DNA of 64,000 nucleotides, taken from NCBI GenBank assembly GCA_963921335.3, contig CAWUFC020000001.1, positions 1,364,001 through 1,428,000 of the forward strand. The letters run 5' to 3'. This DNA is from CAWUFC02 sp963921335 (lineage in GTDB: Bacteria > Pseudomonadota > Gammaproteobacteria > Pseudomonadales > Halieaceae). Positions 16,422 through 25,331 of the stretch are shown here, piece by piece. The notes below the pieces were generated by a model, which was not told the DNA's origin, did no database searches, and worked only from the letters and a program-made list of their open reading frames with translations. The position numbers and the translations under genes were made by a program. Position 1 is the first letter of the stretch. Each line of letters starts with the position of its first letter.

Positions 16422-16830
16422 CGGCGTCGATAAGTCCGGAGATCCGGGCTTCCAATTCTTCTATCGCCGCGGCAAATGCCGCGGCGATTTCGTTTTCGGA
16501 GCCTTCAATTTTTGAAGGATCGTTCATCCCCCAATGGCGTTTCTCGGTTTTGCCCATCCAAAGCGGGCAGCTTTCTCCGGCAGCCTGGTCACACAGGGTG
16601 ATCACAAGGTCGGGATTAAAGTCAGCAAACTCGTCCCACGACTGACTGCGCAGGTTCCCGGTTTGGTATCCCCGTTGGTCGAGATAGTGCAGGGCATTGG
16701 CGTTGACCGCACCTTCAGGTGTGCTGCCAGCGCTGCGCACATCCAGCACGGTCTTTCCCAACTGACGACCGATCGCTTCCGCCATGATGCTGCGACAACG
16801 GTTGTGGGTGCAGATAAATAGAACTTTCAT
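16393..16830 (-). CDS. ArsC-like arsenate reductase / low-molecular-weight phosphatase
   Basis: The 145-residue protein begins MKVLFICTHNRCRS, with the CX5RS phosphate-binding loop (C7, R13, S14), and has a second and third cysteine at C80 and C88 (TLCDQAAGESC). That three-cysteine pattern is that of thioredoxin-coupled arsenate reductases of the LMW-PTP fold. It should reduce arsenate to arsenite in the cytoplasm. No arsR, arsB or acr3 is next to it, so it is not in a normal ars operon. I start at the inner ATG (16830), where the family begins. Confidence 0.85.
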   Translation of the reverse strand: MKVLFICTHNRCRSIMAEAIGRQLGKTVLDVRSAGSTPEGAVNANALHYLDQRGYQTGNLRSQSWDEFADFNPDLVITLCDQAAGESCPLWMGKTEKRHWGMNDPSKIEGSENEIAAAFAAAIEELEARISGLIDAVTAAEQSPG

Positions 16831-16968
16831 GGTCAGAGCATGCACGGATCAACGTAAATTGACCAGCTGGTTCAGCTATTTGGTGGCACCTTGATTTCCG
16901 GCAATTGGCGGCCGGGGGCCGCGATGGCACAATTCGCTTCCACTCATTAGCAAATTCGGGGATCGACC

Positions 16969-18657
16969 ATGACCGTGGAATGGGATCACAGCGCAGATGT
17001 GCTCATTGTGGGCTCAGGGGCAGGTGCGATGACGGCAGCCGTTCGCGCAGCTGATGCCGGAGCCAGCGTATTGTTGCTCGAGAAAACGGCGCAGTTTGGC
17101 GGCAACTCGGCGATGTCCGGCGGTGTACTTTGGCTACCCAATAGTCCGCTTTGCAATGAGGCCGGTGGCGACGAATCGCTGGAAAAAGCGCGCGAGTATA
17201 TGACCACGGTGGTGGATGAGGAGGCGCTGAACGAGCGCATTGAAACTTATCTCACTACCATTCCGGAGTTTATCGAGTACCTGCATAGCCGCACCCACTT
17301 GCGCCTGGACGTACTGGCCCAGTTCCCTGATATGTATCCGGATGTGCCCGGTGCCCAGATGCATCGCTGTCACGAGGCGCGGCCATTTCACGGAAAGTTG
17401 CTGGGTGATGATCTGGAACGCATGCGTCCGCAGCACCCGCAGACCACTTTGTTTGGCTTGATTGGCTGGACCGCTTCCGAAAGTCTGGCATTGCAGGCCC
17501 GTGGCCCTGGCTGGTGGAAAGTGGCGGTGAGTATGGTGATGCGCTACGTGCTCGATATTCCTCAGCGCATTCGCTCTTTGCGCGACCGCCGCCAGGTGCT
17601 TGGTGGCGCACTGACTGGCAACCTATGGCGCTCAGCCCGTGACCGTGGGGTTGATCTCTGGCTCAATGCCGGCGTTGAGCAGTTGTTGCAGGAGGATGGC
17701 CGTGTCAGCGGTGTGCGCCTGAAGCGCGACGGTCACGAGATGAATATCGAAGCCCGCAAGGCGGTGATTATCTCCAGCGGTGGCTTCGAAAAAAGCAACG
17801 CCATGCGAGAAAAGTATCTCGACGGCCCAACCGATGCGGCCTGGACCGCTGGATCGCCGGGCAACACCGGTGAAATGATAGAAGAAGGGAAGCGCTTGGG
17901 TGCTGCACTTTCCCATATGGGCGAAGCCTGGTGGGGGCCGACAATTGTTTTGCCCGGGGAAGAGCAGGCGCGGATGCTGGTGATCGAGAAAAACCTGCCG
18001 CACTCCATGATGGTGAACAAGGCTGGCGAGCGCTTTGTTAACGAGAGTTCTTCGTATACCAAAGTCATACGGGGCATGATTGCGGCCAATGAGCCGGGTA
18101 AGGAATCTGTACCGGCGTACCTGATTTTCGACAGCACCTATCGCGCCCGCTACCCCTTTGGGCCGATGTTGCCGGGGCAGTTTCATCCGGACTGTGCAGT
18201 GCCAAAGAACACCTGGAATGCGATTGCCAAGGCAGACAACCTGCGTGATCTCGCCGGTCAGTTGGGTGTTGATGCCGAGGGACTGCAGGCTACCGCCAAA
18301 ACATTCAACGCCTATGCTCGAGAAGGCGCTGACGCTGACTTTAACCGCGGCGGCCAGAATTACGACCTCTACTACGGTGACCATGAGGTCACTCCCAACC
18401 CCTGCCTGGGTGCGATCGAGAAGCCCCCGTTCTACGGCGTTAAAGTCTATCCCGGCGAATTAGGAACCAAGGGCGGGCTGGTCACAGACAATGAGGCGCG
18501 GGTATTGAATGAAGCCGGCGAGGTGATGCCCGGCCTGTTCGCAATTGGCAATTGCAGTGCGCCGGTGACCGGCGCCACCTACCCGGCCTCAGGTGCAACC
18601 CTCGGGCCGGCCATGGTGTTTGGCTATATTGCGGGTGAGGTTGCCGCTAAATCTTGA
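16969..18657 (+). CDS. FAD-dependent dehydrogenase of the 3-ketosteroid-delta1-dehydrogenase/fumarate reductase family
   Basis: The 562-residue protein has an N-terminal FAD fold (VLIVGSGAGAMTAA, GSGAGA at 15-20, then LLLEKTAQFGGNSAMSGG). It ends with LFAIGNCSAPVTGATYPASG and GATLGPAMVFGYIAGE, the C-terminal FAD motif of KstD-like enzymes. KstD proteins introduce a 1,2 double bond in 3-oxosteroids. Related family members reduce fumarate-like substrates. The neighbours give no steroid-pathway support, so the substrate remains open. There is no signal peptide. It ends overlapping the opposing PFK gene by 11 bp. Confidence 0.85.
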   Translation: MTVEWDHSADVLIVGSGAGAMTAAVRAADAGASVLLLEKTAQFGGNSAMSGGVLWLPNSPLCNEAGGDESLEKAREYMTTVVDEEALNERIETYLTTIPEFIEYLHSRTHLRLDVLAQFPDMYPDVPGAQMHRCHEARPFHGKLLGDDLERMRPQHPQTTLFGLIGWTASESLALQARGPGWWKVAVSMVMRYVLDIPQRIRSLRDRRQVLGGALTGNLWRSARDRGVDLWLNAGVEQLLQEDGRVSGVRLKRDGHEMNIEARKAVIISSGGFEKSNAMREKYLDGPTDAAWTAGSPGNTGEMIEEGKRLGAALSHMGEAWWGPTIVLPGEEQARMLVIEKNLPHSMMVNKAGERFVNESSSYTKVIRGMIAANEPGKESVPAYLIFDSTYRARYPFGPMLPGQFHPDCAVPKNTWNAIAKADNLRDLAGQLGVDAEGLQATAKTFNAYAREGADADFNRGGQNYDLYYGDHEVTPNPCLGAIEKPPFYGVKVYPGELGTKGGLVTDNEARVLNEAGEVMPGLFAIGNCSAPVTGATYPASGATLGPAMVFGYIAGEVAAKS

Positions 18658-19912
18658 AGCGGCGCTTCAGTTTGCGCGGTACCAGTACATTCTTGAGGCG
18701 CGTATAGCGGGGCATGCCTGACTGATAGGGGGGGTAGTCCTCCCCGGCTATCAGTGGGGCGAGGTATTCGCGCCCTGCTTCGGTAATACCGAAGCCATCA
18801 CGGCTGATATAGCTGCGGGGCATCATTTTTTCGACGTTGGCCACCTTGTTCAGGTCTGCCTCGCCCACCTTCCAGCTGTACTTTTTGCCGCGGCCGCGGC
18901 CGCGCTCGATGGTCGCCATCACTGCGTTCTTGCCCGCTACCGCCATATCAACCGCCGCAGACCCGACCGCATAGGCCTGCTCAACATCTGTCGCCGAGGC
19001 GATATGCCGCGCGGATCGCTGCAGGTAATCTGCAACCGCCCAGTGATACTTGTAACCCAGCTCCTGCTTGACCATTTCCGCCAGGGTAGGTGCCACGCCG
19101 CCCAGTTGGGCGTGACCAAATGCATCGCGAGTACCCGCATCAGCCAGGAAACTGCCATCGGCATACTGGGTGCCCTCTGAGGCCACAATGACACAATGAC
19201 CATATTTCCTGACGCTGCTCTGTACCTTCTTCAGGAACTTGTCTTTGTTAAACGCAATTTCCGGGAAGAGGATGATGTGTGGGGCATCGCCCGCCTGCTC
19301 AGCGGCGAGTCCACCTGCCGCGGCAATCCAGCCTGCATGGCGACCCATGGCTTCAAGAATAAAGACCTTGGTCGAGGTTTCGCACATGGAGGCAACATCC
19401 AGTGCGGCCTCGCGGGTAGAGATGGCGATGTACTTGGCCACCGAGCCAAAGCCAGGGCAGTTGTCCGTCAGTGGCAGGTCGTTATCTATGGTCTTGGGAA
19501 TATGAATCGCCTGAACCGGGTAACCCAGTGTGGCACTCAGTTGGGACACCTTCAGGCAGGTATCGGCGGAATCACCACCGCCGTTGTAAAAGAAATAGCC
19601 AATATTGTGGGCCTGGAAGACCTCGATGAGTCGTTCGTACTCTGCGCGATTTTCTTCAATGCTTTTGAGCTTATGACGGCAGGAGCCGAAAGCGCCAGAA
19701 GGCGTGTGCCGCAGGGCAGAGATGGCCGCGCGGGATTCCTTGCTGGTGTCGATGAGTTCCTCACGCAGCGCGCCGATGATGCCGTTTTTGGCGGCAAACA
19801 CTTTGCCAATGCCCGGATTGGCGCGGGCGGTCTCTATCACGCCGCAGGCGCTGGCATTGATCACAGAGGTAACGCCGCCCGACTGGGCGTAAAGAATGTT
19901 TTTCTTGGCCAT
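18647..19912 (-). CDS. Pyrophosphate-dependent phosphofructokinase
   Basis: The 421-residue protein is of the phosphofructokinase family. It carries NGGGDS at 110-115 and PKTIDND at 139-145. The Asp before Ser and the Lys in PKTIDND (Gly in ATP enzymes) mark PPi as the phosphate donor. It phosphorylates fructose 6-phosphate reversibly and may also act on sedoheptulose phosphates, as reported for methanotroph relatives of this length. Other motifs are YAQSGGVTSVIN near the start and AMGRHAGWIAA. The ion-pumping pyrophosphatase gene lies 2.2 kb away, which fits metabolism that uses PPi. There is no operon partner on its strand. Confidence 0.93.
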   Translation of the reverse strand: MAKKNILYAQSGGVTSVINASACGVIETARANPGIGKVFAAKNGIIGALREELIDTSKESRAAISALRHTPSGAFGSCRHKLKSIEENRAEYERLIEVFQAHNIGYFFYNGGGDSADTCLKVSQLSATLGYPVQAIHIPKTIDNDLPLTDNCPGFGSVAKYIAISTREAALDVASMCETSTKVFILEAMGRHAGWIAAAGGLAAEQAGDAPHIILFPEIAFNKDKFLKKVQSSVRKYGHCVIVASEGTQYADGSFLADAGTRDAFGHAQLGGVAPTLAEMVKQELGYKYHWAVADYLQRSARHIASATDVEQAYAVGSAAVDMAVAGKNAVMATIERGRGRGKKYSWKVGEADLNKVANVEKMMPRSYISRDGFGITEAGREYLAPLIAGEDYPPYQSGMPRYTRLKNVLVPRKLKRRFKI

Positions 19913-20028
19913 GAATCACTCGCGTGGGGGTCGATAACAGCGCGTCATCATAAGGCAAAAGTAGCCTGCACGCAGCATGGGGCGCGCCGGGGCGTGATAG
20001 TATTGATGCCCAGGAACCAGGGGAACAC

Positions 20029-21399
20029 TTGAAACAACACATCCATATTCTCGGTATATGCGGCACCTTCATGGGTGGTATCGCCTTGCTTGCGCGTGAA
20101 CTGGGATTTCGTGTCAGCGGCAGTGATGCCAACGTCTATCCACCCATGAGCACCCAACTGGCGGATGCGGGCATCGAATTGCATGAAGGCTACCTGCCAG
20201 AGCACCTGCAACCGGCGCCGGATATGGTCGTGGTGGGCAATGCCATGTCACGCGGCAACCTGGCGGTGGAGTACATGCTCAATGCCAACTTGCCCTATAC
20301 CTCCGGACCGCAATGGCTGGCTGAGCATGTTCTGCGCCAGCGCTGGGTACTGGCGGTTGCCGGTACCCATGGTAAAACCACCACCAGCAGCTTGCTGGCC
20401 TGGTTGTTGGAGCACGCAGGCATGGCGCCCGGTTTCCTGATCGGAGGTATCCCGGGTAATTTCGGGGTGTCAGCCCGGCTTGGGGAGACCCTGTTTTTCG
20501 TCGTCGAAGCCGATGAATACGACACGGCGTTTTTCGACAAGCGCTCCAAGTTTGTGCACTACCGCCCGCGCACCCTGTGTCTGAACAATCTGGAGTTTGA
20601 TCACGCGGACATCTTCGATGATCTGGAATCGATCAAGCGACAGTTTCATCACCTGTTGCGCACGGTGCCCGGTGATGGACTGGTCATATCCCGTGCCGGC
20701 GATGAGGCCCTGGCAGATGTGCTCGACCGCGGATGCTGGTCAGGGCAGACCCAATTCGCAGTGGGCGAGGACGCCCCCTGGATGGCGCAAGCAACGGATG
20801 CCAGTGGCGAGCAGTTTGACCTGCTACAGGGCGACGAGCATATCGCTGTGCGCTGGTCTCACAGCGGTGTCCACAATCTTGAGAATGCGCTCGCGGCCAG
20901 CGCCGCTGCACATCATGTTGGAGTGCCCGTCACTCATCTGGCGGATGCCTTGGCTGGGTTTAAAGGTGTGAAGCGCAGACTGGAGCTTCTATCGCAGCAC
21001 AACGGGTTATGCGTCTATGATGATTTCGCTCATCATCCCACTGCCATTGCCACCACGCTGGAGGGCATGCGCGCCCGCGTTGGTGAGGAGCGCATTCGGG
21101 TTTTAATTGAACCGCGTTCCAACAGTATGCGTATGGGCCAACATGGGGCTGCATTGCCCGGCGCCTGTGCCGCGGCTGACGAGGTCATGTGGTATCAACC
21201 TCCAACCGTTGACTGGGATCTCGACGGCGTTGTCGCCGCCATGCCAGTGAAGTCGTCACTGTACCGGGATACCGCTGCAATGATTGAAGACATTGTTGAC
21301 AGTAGTCAGCCCGGTGATCATGTGGTCATCATGAGTAATGGTGGCTTTGAAAATATTCACCAGCGCCTGCTGCAGGCCCTGGGTGCAACAAAGAAGTAG
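20029..21399 (+). CDS. mpl: UDP-N-acetylmuramate:L-alanyl-gamma-D-glutamyl-meso-diaminopimelate ligase
   Basis: Mpl recycles the murein tripeptide by joining it to UDP-MurNAc. The 456-residue protein begins MKQHIHILGICGTFMGG (E. coli MRIHILGICGTFMGG) and has the Mur-ligase ATP loop AGTHGKTT (111-118), FFDKRSKFVHYRP and the conserved YDDFAHHPTAI. The start codon is TTG at 20029, with AGGGGA upstream and homology beginning at once. It is the first gene of a probable mpl-exporter-LON cluster on the plus strand. Confidence 0.96.
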   Translation: MKQHIHILGICGTFMGGIALLARELGFRVSGSDANVYPPMSTQLADAGIELHEGYLPEHLQPAPDMVVVGNAMSRGNLAVEYMLNANLPYTSGPQWLAEHVLRQRWVLAVAGTHGKTTTSSLLAWLLEHAGMAPGFLIGGIPGNFGVSARLGETLFFVVEADEYDTAFFDKRSKFVHYRPRTLCLNNLEFDHADIFDDLESIKRQFHHLLRTVPGDGLVISRAGDEALADVLDRGCWSGQTQFAVGEDAPWMAQATDASGEQFDLLQGDEHIAVRWSHSGVHNLENALAASAAAHHVGVPVTHLADALAGFKGVKRRLELLSQHNGLCVYDDFAHHPTAIATTLEGMRARVGEERIRVLIEPRSNSMRMGQHGAALPGACAAADEVMWYQPPTVDWDLDGVVAAMPVKSSLYRDTAAMIEDIVDSSQPGDHVVIMSNGGFENIHQRLLQALGATKK

Positions 21400-21416
21400 C
21401 TAAAAAGGAATTAAAC

Positions 21417-24014
21417 ATGTCAGCTGAGCTTGGTCAGGGCAGGGCGACGGCTCTTTACGAGCGCCTGGTATTGCGTCATCCCCTGCGCAGTTTGCTGGTT
21501 TGCTTCGCGGTGATCGCCGCGCTTGCTGCCAATCTTGGGGCCCTGAAGCTGGATGCATCCAGTGACTCCCTGGTTCTGGAAGGGGATAAGGATCTGGCTT
21601 TCTTTCGAGAAGTCGGCAAACGCTACAGCTCTGAAGACTTTCTTGTACTCACTTACCAACCTCAAGGCGATTTGCTGGGAGATGAGTCGCTGGCATTGAT
21701 CGCTGATCTGCGCGATGAGCTGCAGGTGCTGGAGGGAGTGTCTTCGGTGCTGACGATTCTTGACGTGCCGTTGCTGCAAAGCCCTCCCGTGCAGCTGTCA
21801 GATGTCACTGGTGGGGAGGGGCTGCCCAGCCTGTCAGATCCCGGCGTGGATCGCGAGCTGGTTCGAGAGGAGTTTCGCACCAGTCCGATCTATCACAAGC
21901 TGCTAGTTAGCCCGGACGGGAAAACTGCTGCTATACAAATCAACCTGAAGCGGGATGAACGTTACTTTGATCTGTTAAACGAGCGCGAGTCCCTGCGTGC
22001 CCTGGAGTCGCAACAGGGTCTGGAGCAGGCGCAGCGGGTGGAACTGGCGTCCGCTGAAGAGGCCTTTAAGGCCTATTCCAGTGAGTTTAGCGCCCGCCAG
22101 GCACTGCTGGTTGAACAGGTTCGGGCCATCGTGGATCGCTATCGAGATCGTGCCGATCTGTTTGTCGGTGGAGTGCCCATGATTGCCGCTGATATGGTCA
22201 GTTTCGTGCAGAGCGACCTGGTGACCTTTGGCGCTGGCATTCTTTTGTTCGTGATTGTGGTGCTTGCCATTATCTTCCGCGCTTTGCGCTGGGTCCTGCT
22301 GCCCTTGCTGACCTGCGTCGCGACGGCCACCTTTATGCTGGGTTTGCTGGCAACACTGGACTGGCGCATGACGGTGATCTCTTCAAACTTCGTCGCGCTG
22401 CTGCTCATCACGACCTTGGCGGTCACCATTCACCTGGTGGTGCGCTACCGGGAGCTGTTGCGACGTGACCCAAAGGCTGATCAATATCAGCTGGTGATTT
22501 CGACGGTGCGCCTGATGGCTGTGCCCTGCCTCTATACCACCCTGACCACAGCCGTGGCCTTCGTCTCACTGGTGGTGAGTGGACTGCGGCCGGTGATTGA
22601 TTTCGGCTGGATGATGACGGTGGGTCTGGGCGTCGCGCTGGTGCTGAGTTTCATTATTCTGCCGTGCATCCTGGTCATGCTGCCACGGGGCGGCGGCGCT
22701 ACAGATAACAGCAAGGGCGAGGCAATGAGTGAAGGTGGCCTGACCCTGTTGTTTGCACAAATGACCGAGCGTCACGGTCGGTTGATATTAGGTATAGCCG
22801 GTGTGATGTTACTGGTCAGCGGCTGGGGCATGAGTCGCTTGCAGGTGGAAAATCGATTTATTGATTACTTCCACGAGAGCACTGAAATCTATCAGGGTAT
22901 GGAACTGCTGGACGCCGAACTGGGCGGCACTATCCCCCTCGATATTGTGATCGACCTCGAAGACGAGCTGGAATTCGAACTACCGGTAGCCGCTGCAGCC
23001 GATGCCGCTGATACAGGGGACGATTGGGGAGAGGATCCATTCGGCGACGAATTTGGAGACGAGTTTGAGGACGACAGTTTCGGAGACGATTTTTCAGTCG
23101 ATGGTGAAGAGGCGTTTCAGCAGAGCTATTGGTTCACAACCCGGGGCATGGACAAGCTGACCCGGGTTCACAACTACCTCGACTCACTGCCAGAGACCGG
23201 CAAGGTATTATCGCTGGCCACTACCTACGCGGTGGTGAAGCAGTTGTTGGGCGACGACGTCGGCGACGTGGAACTGGCGTTGGTGCAGAAAGCACTGCCA
23301 GCAGATATTGCTGACATCGTGGTGAATCCCTATTTCTCCGCGGAGGCGGATCAGGCCCGTATCTCGCTGCGTGTAATGGAAACCAGTGAGGAACTTCGCC
23401 GCGACGAATTTCTCAAGCGGGTGCGGGAGCACCTGATCAATGATTTGGGTCTGTCCGAGGACAAGGTGCGTTTCACCAATATGCTGGTGCTCTACAACAA
23501 TGTGCTGCAGAGTCTGTTCACCTCGCAGATCCTCACCCTTGGAGCCGTTTTTGTTGCGATTACCCTGATGTTCCTGATTCTGTTTCGCTCACTGACACTG
23601 GCCATGCTGGCGATTGCACCAAACCTGCTGGCGGCCGGTATCGTGCTGGGTGGTATGGGTATTGCCGGTATTCCTCTGGATATCATGACCATTACCATTG
23701 CTGCGATCGTGGTGGGGATCGGGGTGGATCATGCGATCCACTACGTGCATCGTTTTAGGCGGGAGTTCGTGGTCGACCGAAATTACATCGCCACGATGCA
23801 TCGCTGTCATGCCAGTATTGGCCGGGCCATGTATTACACCAGCATCACCGTGATCGCGGGCTTTTCAATACTGGCACTGTCCAACTTCACGCCCAGTATC
23901 TACTTTGGTCTGCTCACAGCTCTGGCCATGTTTGCTTCGGTTATTGGCTCCCTGATGCTGTTGCCACAGCTCATCATTAGCGTGAAGCCGCTTGGCCCTG
24001 AGGCTGGTGCATGA
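21417..24014 (+). CDS. RND/MMPL-family exporter with an acidic insert
   Basis: The 865-residue protein has the RND layout: one membrane span near residue 25, a periplasmic loop, five spans (about 270-425), another span near 460, a second loop, and five more spans (about 700-860). It resembles MMPL/HAE-3 exporters, which move lipids or hydrophobic molecules across the inner membrane. No membrane-fusion or outer-membrane partner is nearby. At about residues 533-565, in the second periplasmic loop, an acidic stretch is built from GDEF/EDD-like units (for example GEDPFGDEFGDEFEDD). AAGGA precedes the ATG. The gene overlaps the next one by 4 bp. Confidence 0.88.
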   Translation: MSAELGQGRATALYERLVLRHPLRSLLVCFAVIAALAANLGALKLDASSDSLVLEGDKDLAFFREVGKRYSSEDFLVLTYQPQGDLLGDESLALIADLRDELQVLEGVSSVLTILDVPLLQSPPVQLSDVTGGEGLPSLSDPGVDRELVREEFRTSPIYHKLLVSPDGKTAAIQINLKRDERYFDLLNERESLRALESQQGLEQAQRVELASAEEAFKAYSSEFSARQALLVEQVRAIVDRYRDRADLFVGGVPMIAADMVSFVQSDLVTFGAGILLFVIVVLAIIFRALRWVLLPLLTCVATATFMLGLLATLDWRMTVISSNFVALLLITTLAVTIHLVVRYRELLRRDPKADQYQLVISTVRLMAVPCLYTTLTTAVAFVSLVVSGLRPVIDFGWMMTVGLGVALVLSFIILPCILVMLPRGGGATDNSKGEAMSEGGLTLLFAQMTERHGRLILGIAGVMLLVSGWGMSRLQVENRFIDYFHESTEIYQGMELLDAELGGTIPLDIVIDLEDELEFELPVAAAADAADTGDDWGEDPFGDEFGDEFEDDSFGDDFSVDGEEAFQQSYWFTTRGMDKLTRVHNYLDSLPETGKVLSLATTYAVVKQLLGDDVGDVELALVQKALPADIADIVVNPYFSAEADQARISLRVMETSEELRRDEFLKRVREHLINDLGLSEDKVRFTNMLVLYNNVLQSLFTSQILTLGAVFVAITLMFLILFRSLTLAMLAIAPNLLAAGIVLGGMGIAGIPLDIMTITIAAIVVGIGVDHAIHYVHRFRREFVVDRNYIATMHRCHASIGRAMYYTSITVIAGFSILALSNFTPSIYFGLLTALAMFASVIGSLMLLPQLIISVKPLGPEAGA

Positions 24015-24610
24015 GTGAGCTGCCGCTGTTCCCGCTGGGTTCCGTGCTGTTTCCCGGCGGCCGCCTGCCGCTGCAGATATTTGAACAGCGCTATCTCGAT
24101 CTGGTGCGCGATTGCCTCAAGCACGATCGCGGGTTTGGTATGGCCTGGATTGTGCGTGGCCAGGAGGTCGCGCAGCCGGGTTTAGGCCTGCCTAATATTG
24201 GTGAGCGTGGTACCTATGCCCGCATCGTCGACTGGGATGTGCTGCCCAATGGGTTGTTGGGCATCACTATCCAGGGAGAGCATTTGTTCCAGATTGAGGA
24301 TTGCACGGCCGAACAATCCCAGCTGATCGTGGGCGAGGTGGATATGATGCCTATCAACCCACCTGAGCCGGTGCGCCCGGAATGGGATTCCATGCTTGAT
24401 GTGTTGTCCAGCCTTGAGCTGCACCCCCACGTGATGGGTCTCGGCCTGGACATTGATCGCAGTGACGCCTGGCAGGTAGGTCGGATACTGGCTCAGCTGC
24501 TGCCGATGGATGAGGCCCTCAAATACGAGCTGCTGTTGATGGATGATATTGGCCAGTTTATGGAGCGGCTGGATCAGTTGCTGAATATGCTGGGCGGCAT
24601 TGATGACTAG
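24011..24610 (+). CDS. LON peptidase substrate-binding (N-terminal) domain protein
   Basis: The 199-residue protein is a stand-alone LON N-terminal domain: LPLFPLGSVLFPGGRLPLQIFEQRYLDLV at the start is its signature (only the first part need be read), followed by the beta-rich core and a helical tail. It has no AAA+ or protease part. Such proteins are common in bacteria and their role is not established; substrate recruitment has been proposed. It overlaps the exporter by 4 bp (ATGA), so the two are probably translated together. Confidence 0.88.
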   Translation: MSELPLFPLGSVLFPGGRLPLQIFEQRYLDLVRDCLKHDRGFGMAWIVRGQEVAQPGLGLPNIGERGTYARIVDWDVLPNGLLGITIQGEHLFQIEDCTAEQSQLIVGEVDMMPINPPEPVRPEWDSMLDVLSSLELHPHVMGLGLDIDRSDAWQVGRILAQLLPMDEALKYELLLMDDIGQFMERLDQLLNMLGGIDD

Positions 24611-25239
24611 GGAATGACCAGCCCCCGCTGAGTAGCAGCCAGAGTGACTTCCGCCCGATTGCTTACTTCGAGTTTGCGATAGACGGTTTTAGCATAGCCT
24701 GCAGCGGTATTTCGCGTAATACCGAGTAACTCAGCCACTCTGCGGATCGTGTAGCCCTTGGCAATCAGGGTCAGTACTTCCAGCTCTCTGGGTGTCAGTT
24801 CAGCGCCATTTTGCTTAGCAGGTGGTGAGCCCCCGAAGAAGTCCAGCAGGCGCTGGGCAATCGCCGGTGAGAGGGGAGGTCGACCGTTGGTGATGCCCTG
24901 AATCAGGTATCGCAGTTCTTCCTCGCTGTCGGTTTTAAGCAAGTAGCCTTTTGCGCCCGCGCGAAGTGCGCTGAAGAGATGTGCGTCGTCGTCGAATACC
25001 GTGGTGACGATGCACTGAGTTCCAGCATCGTTTAGCGCCGGAATGACGTCTACCCCGTCGCCATCGGGCAGCCCCAGGTCGACCAGTGCGAGATCAAAGT
25101 TGTTATCAGAAATTGTGGCCTTAGCGCTCGTAAGGTTTTCACAGACTTGCACACTCGTCCCTTTGAACTCGCTAGACAGGATACTTTTCAGCCAGGCAGC
25201 GGTGTCGGCAGTATCTTCGACTATCAGACAACTTTTCAT
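24607..25239 (-). CDS. LuxR/NarL-family response regulator
   Basis: The 210-residue protein has a receiver domain starting MKSCLIVEDT, phospho-acceptor Asp in LALVDLGLPDGDG, and the conserved Lys in YLLKTDSEEE. A C-terminal LuxR HTH follows (LTPRELEVLTLIAKGYTIRR, then VAELLGITRNTAAGY). It should regulate transcription when phosphorylated. The likely partner is the HisKA_3 kinase whose gene begins 90 bp away on the other strand, though that gene is broken here. I start at the ATG at 25239; an upstream TTG (25254) would add five residues. The 3' end overlaps the LON gene by 4 bp, tail to tail. Confidence 0.9.
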   Translation of the reverse strand: MKSCLIVEDTADTAAWLKSILSSEFKGTSVQVCENLTSAKATISDNNFDLALVDLGLPDGDGVDVIPALNDAGTQCIVTTVFDDDAHLFSALRAGAKGYLLKTDSEEELRYLIQGITNGRPPLSPAIAQRLLDFFGGSPPAKQNGAELTPRELEVLTLIAKGYTIRRVAELLGITRNTAAGYAKTVYRKLEVSNRAEVTLAATQRGLVIP

Positions 25240-25331
25240 AGCAGTACCAATCAAACTGCACTTTCTATTATAAGTGGCGTTGACAGGAATAGGAGGCCTT
25301 AATCACTATCTCGCATAAAGCGGAAGCGTCG

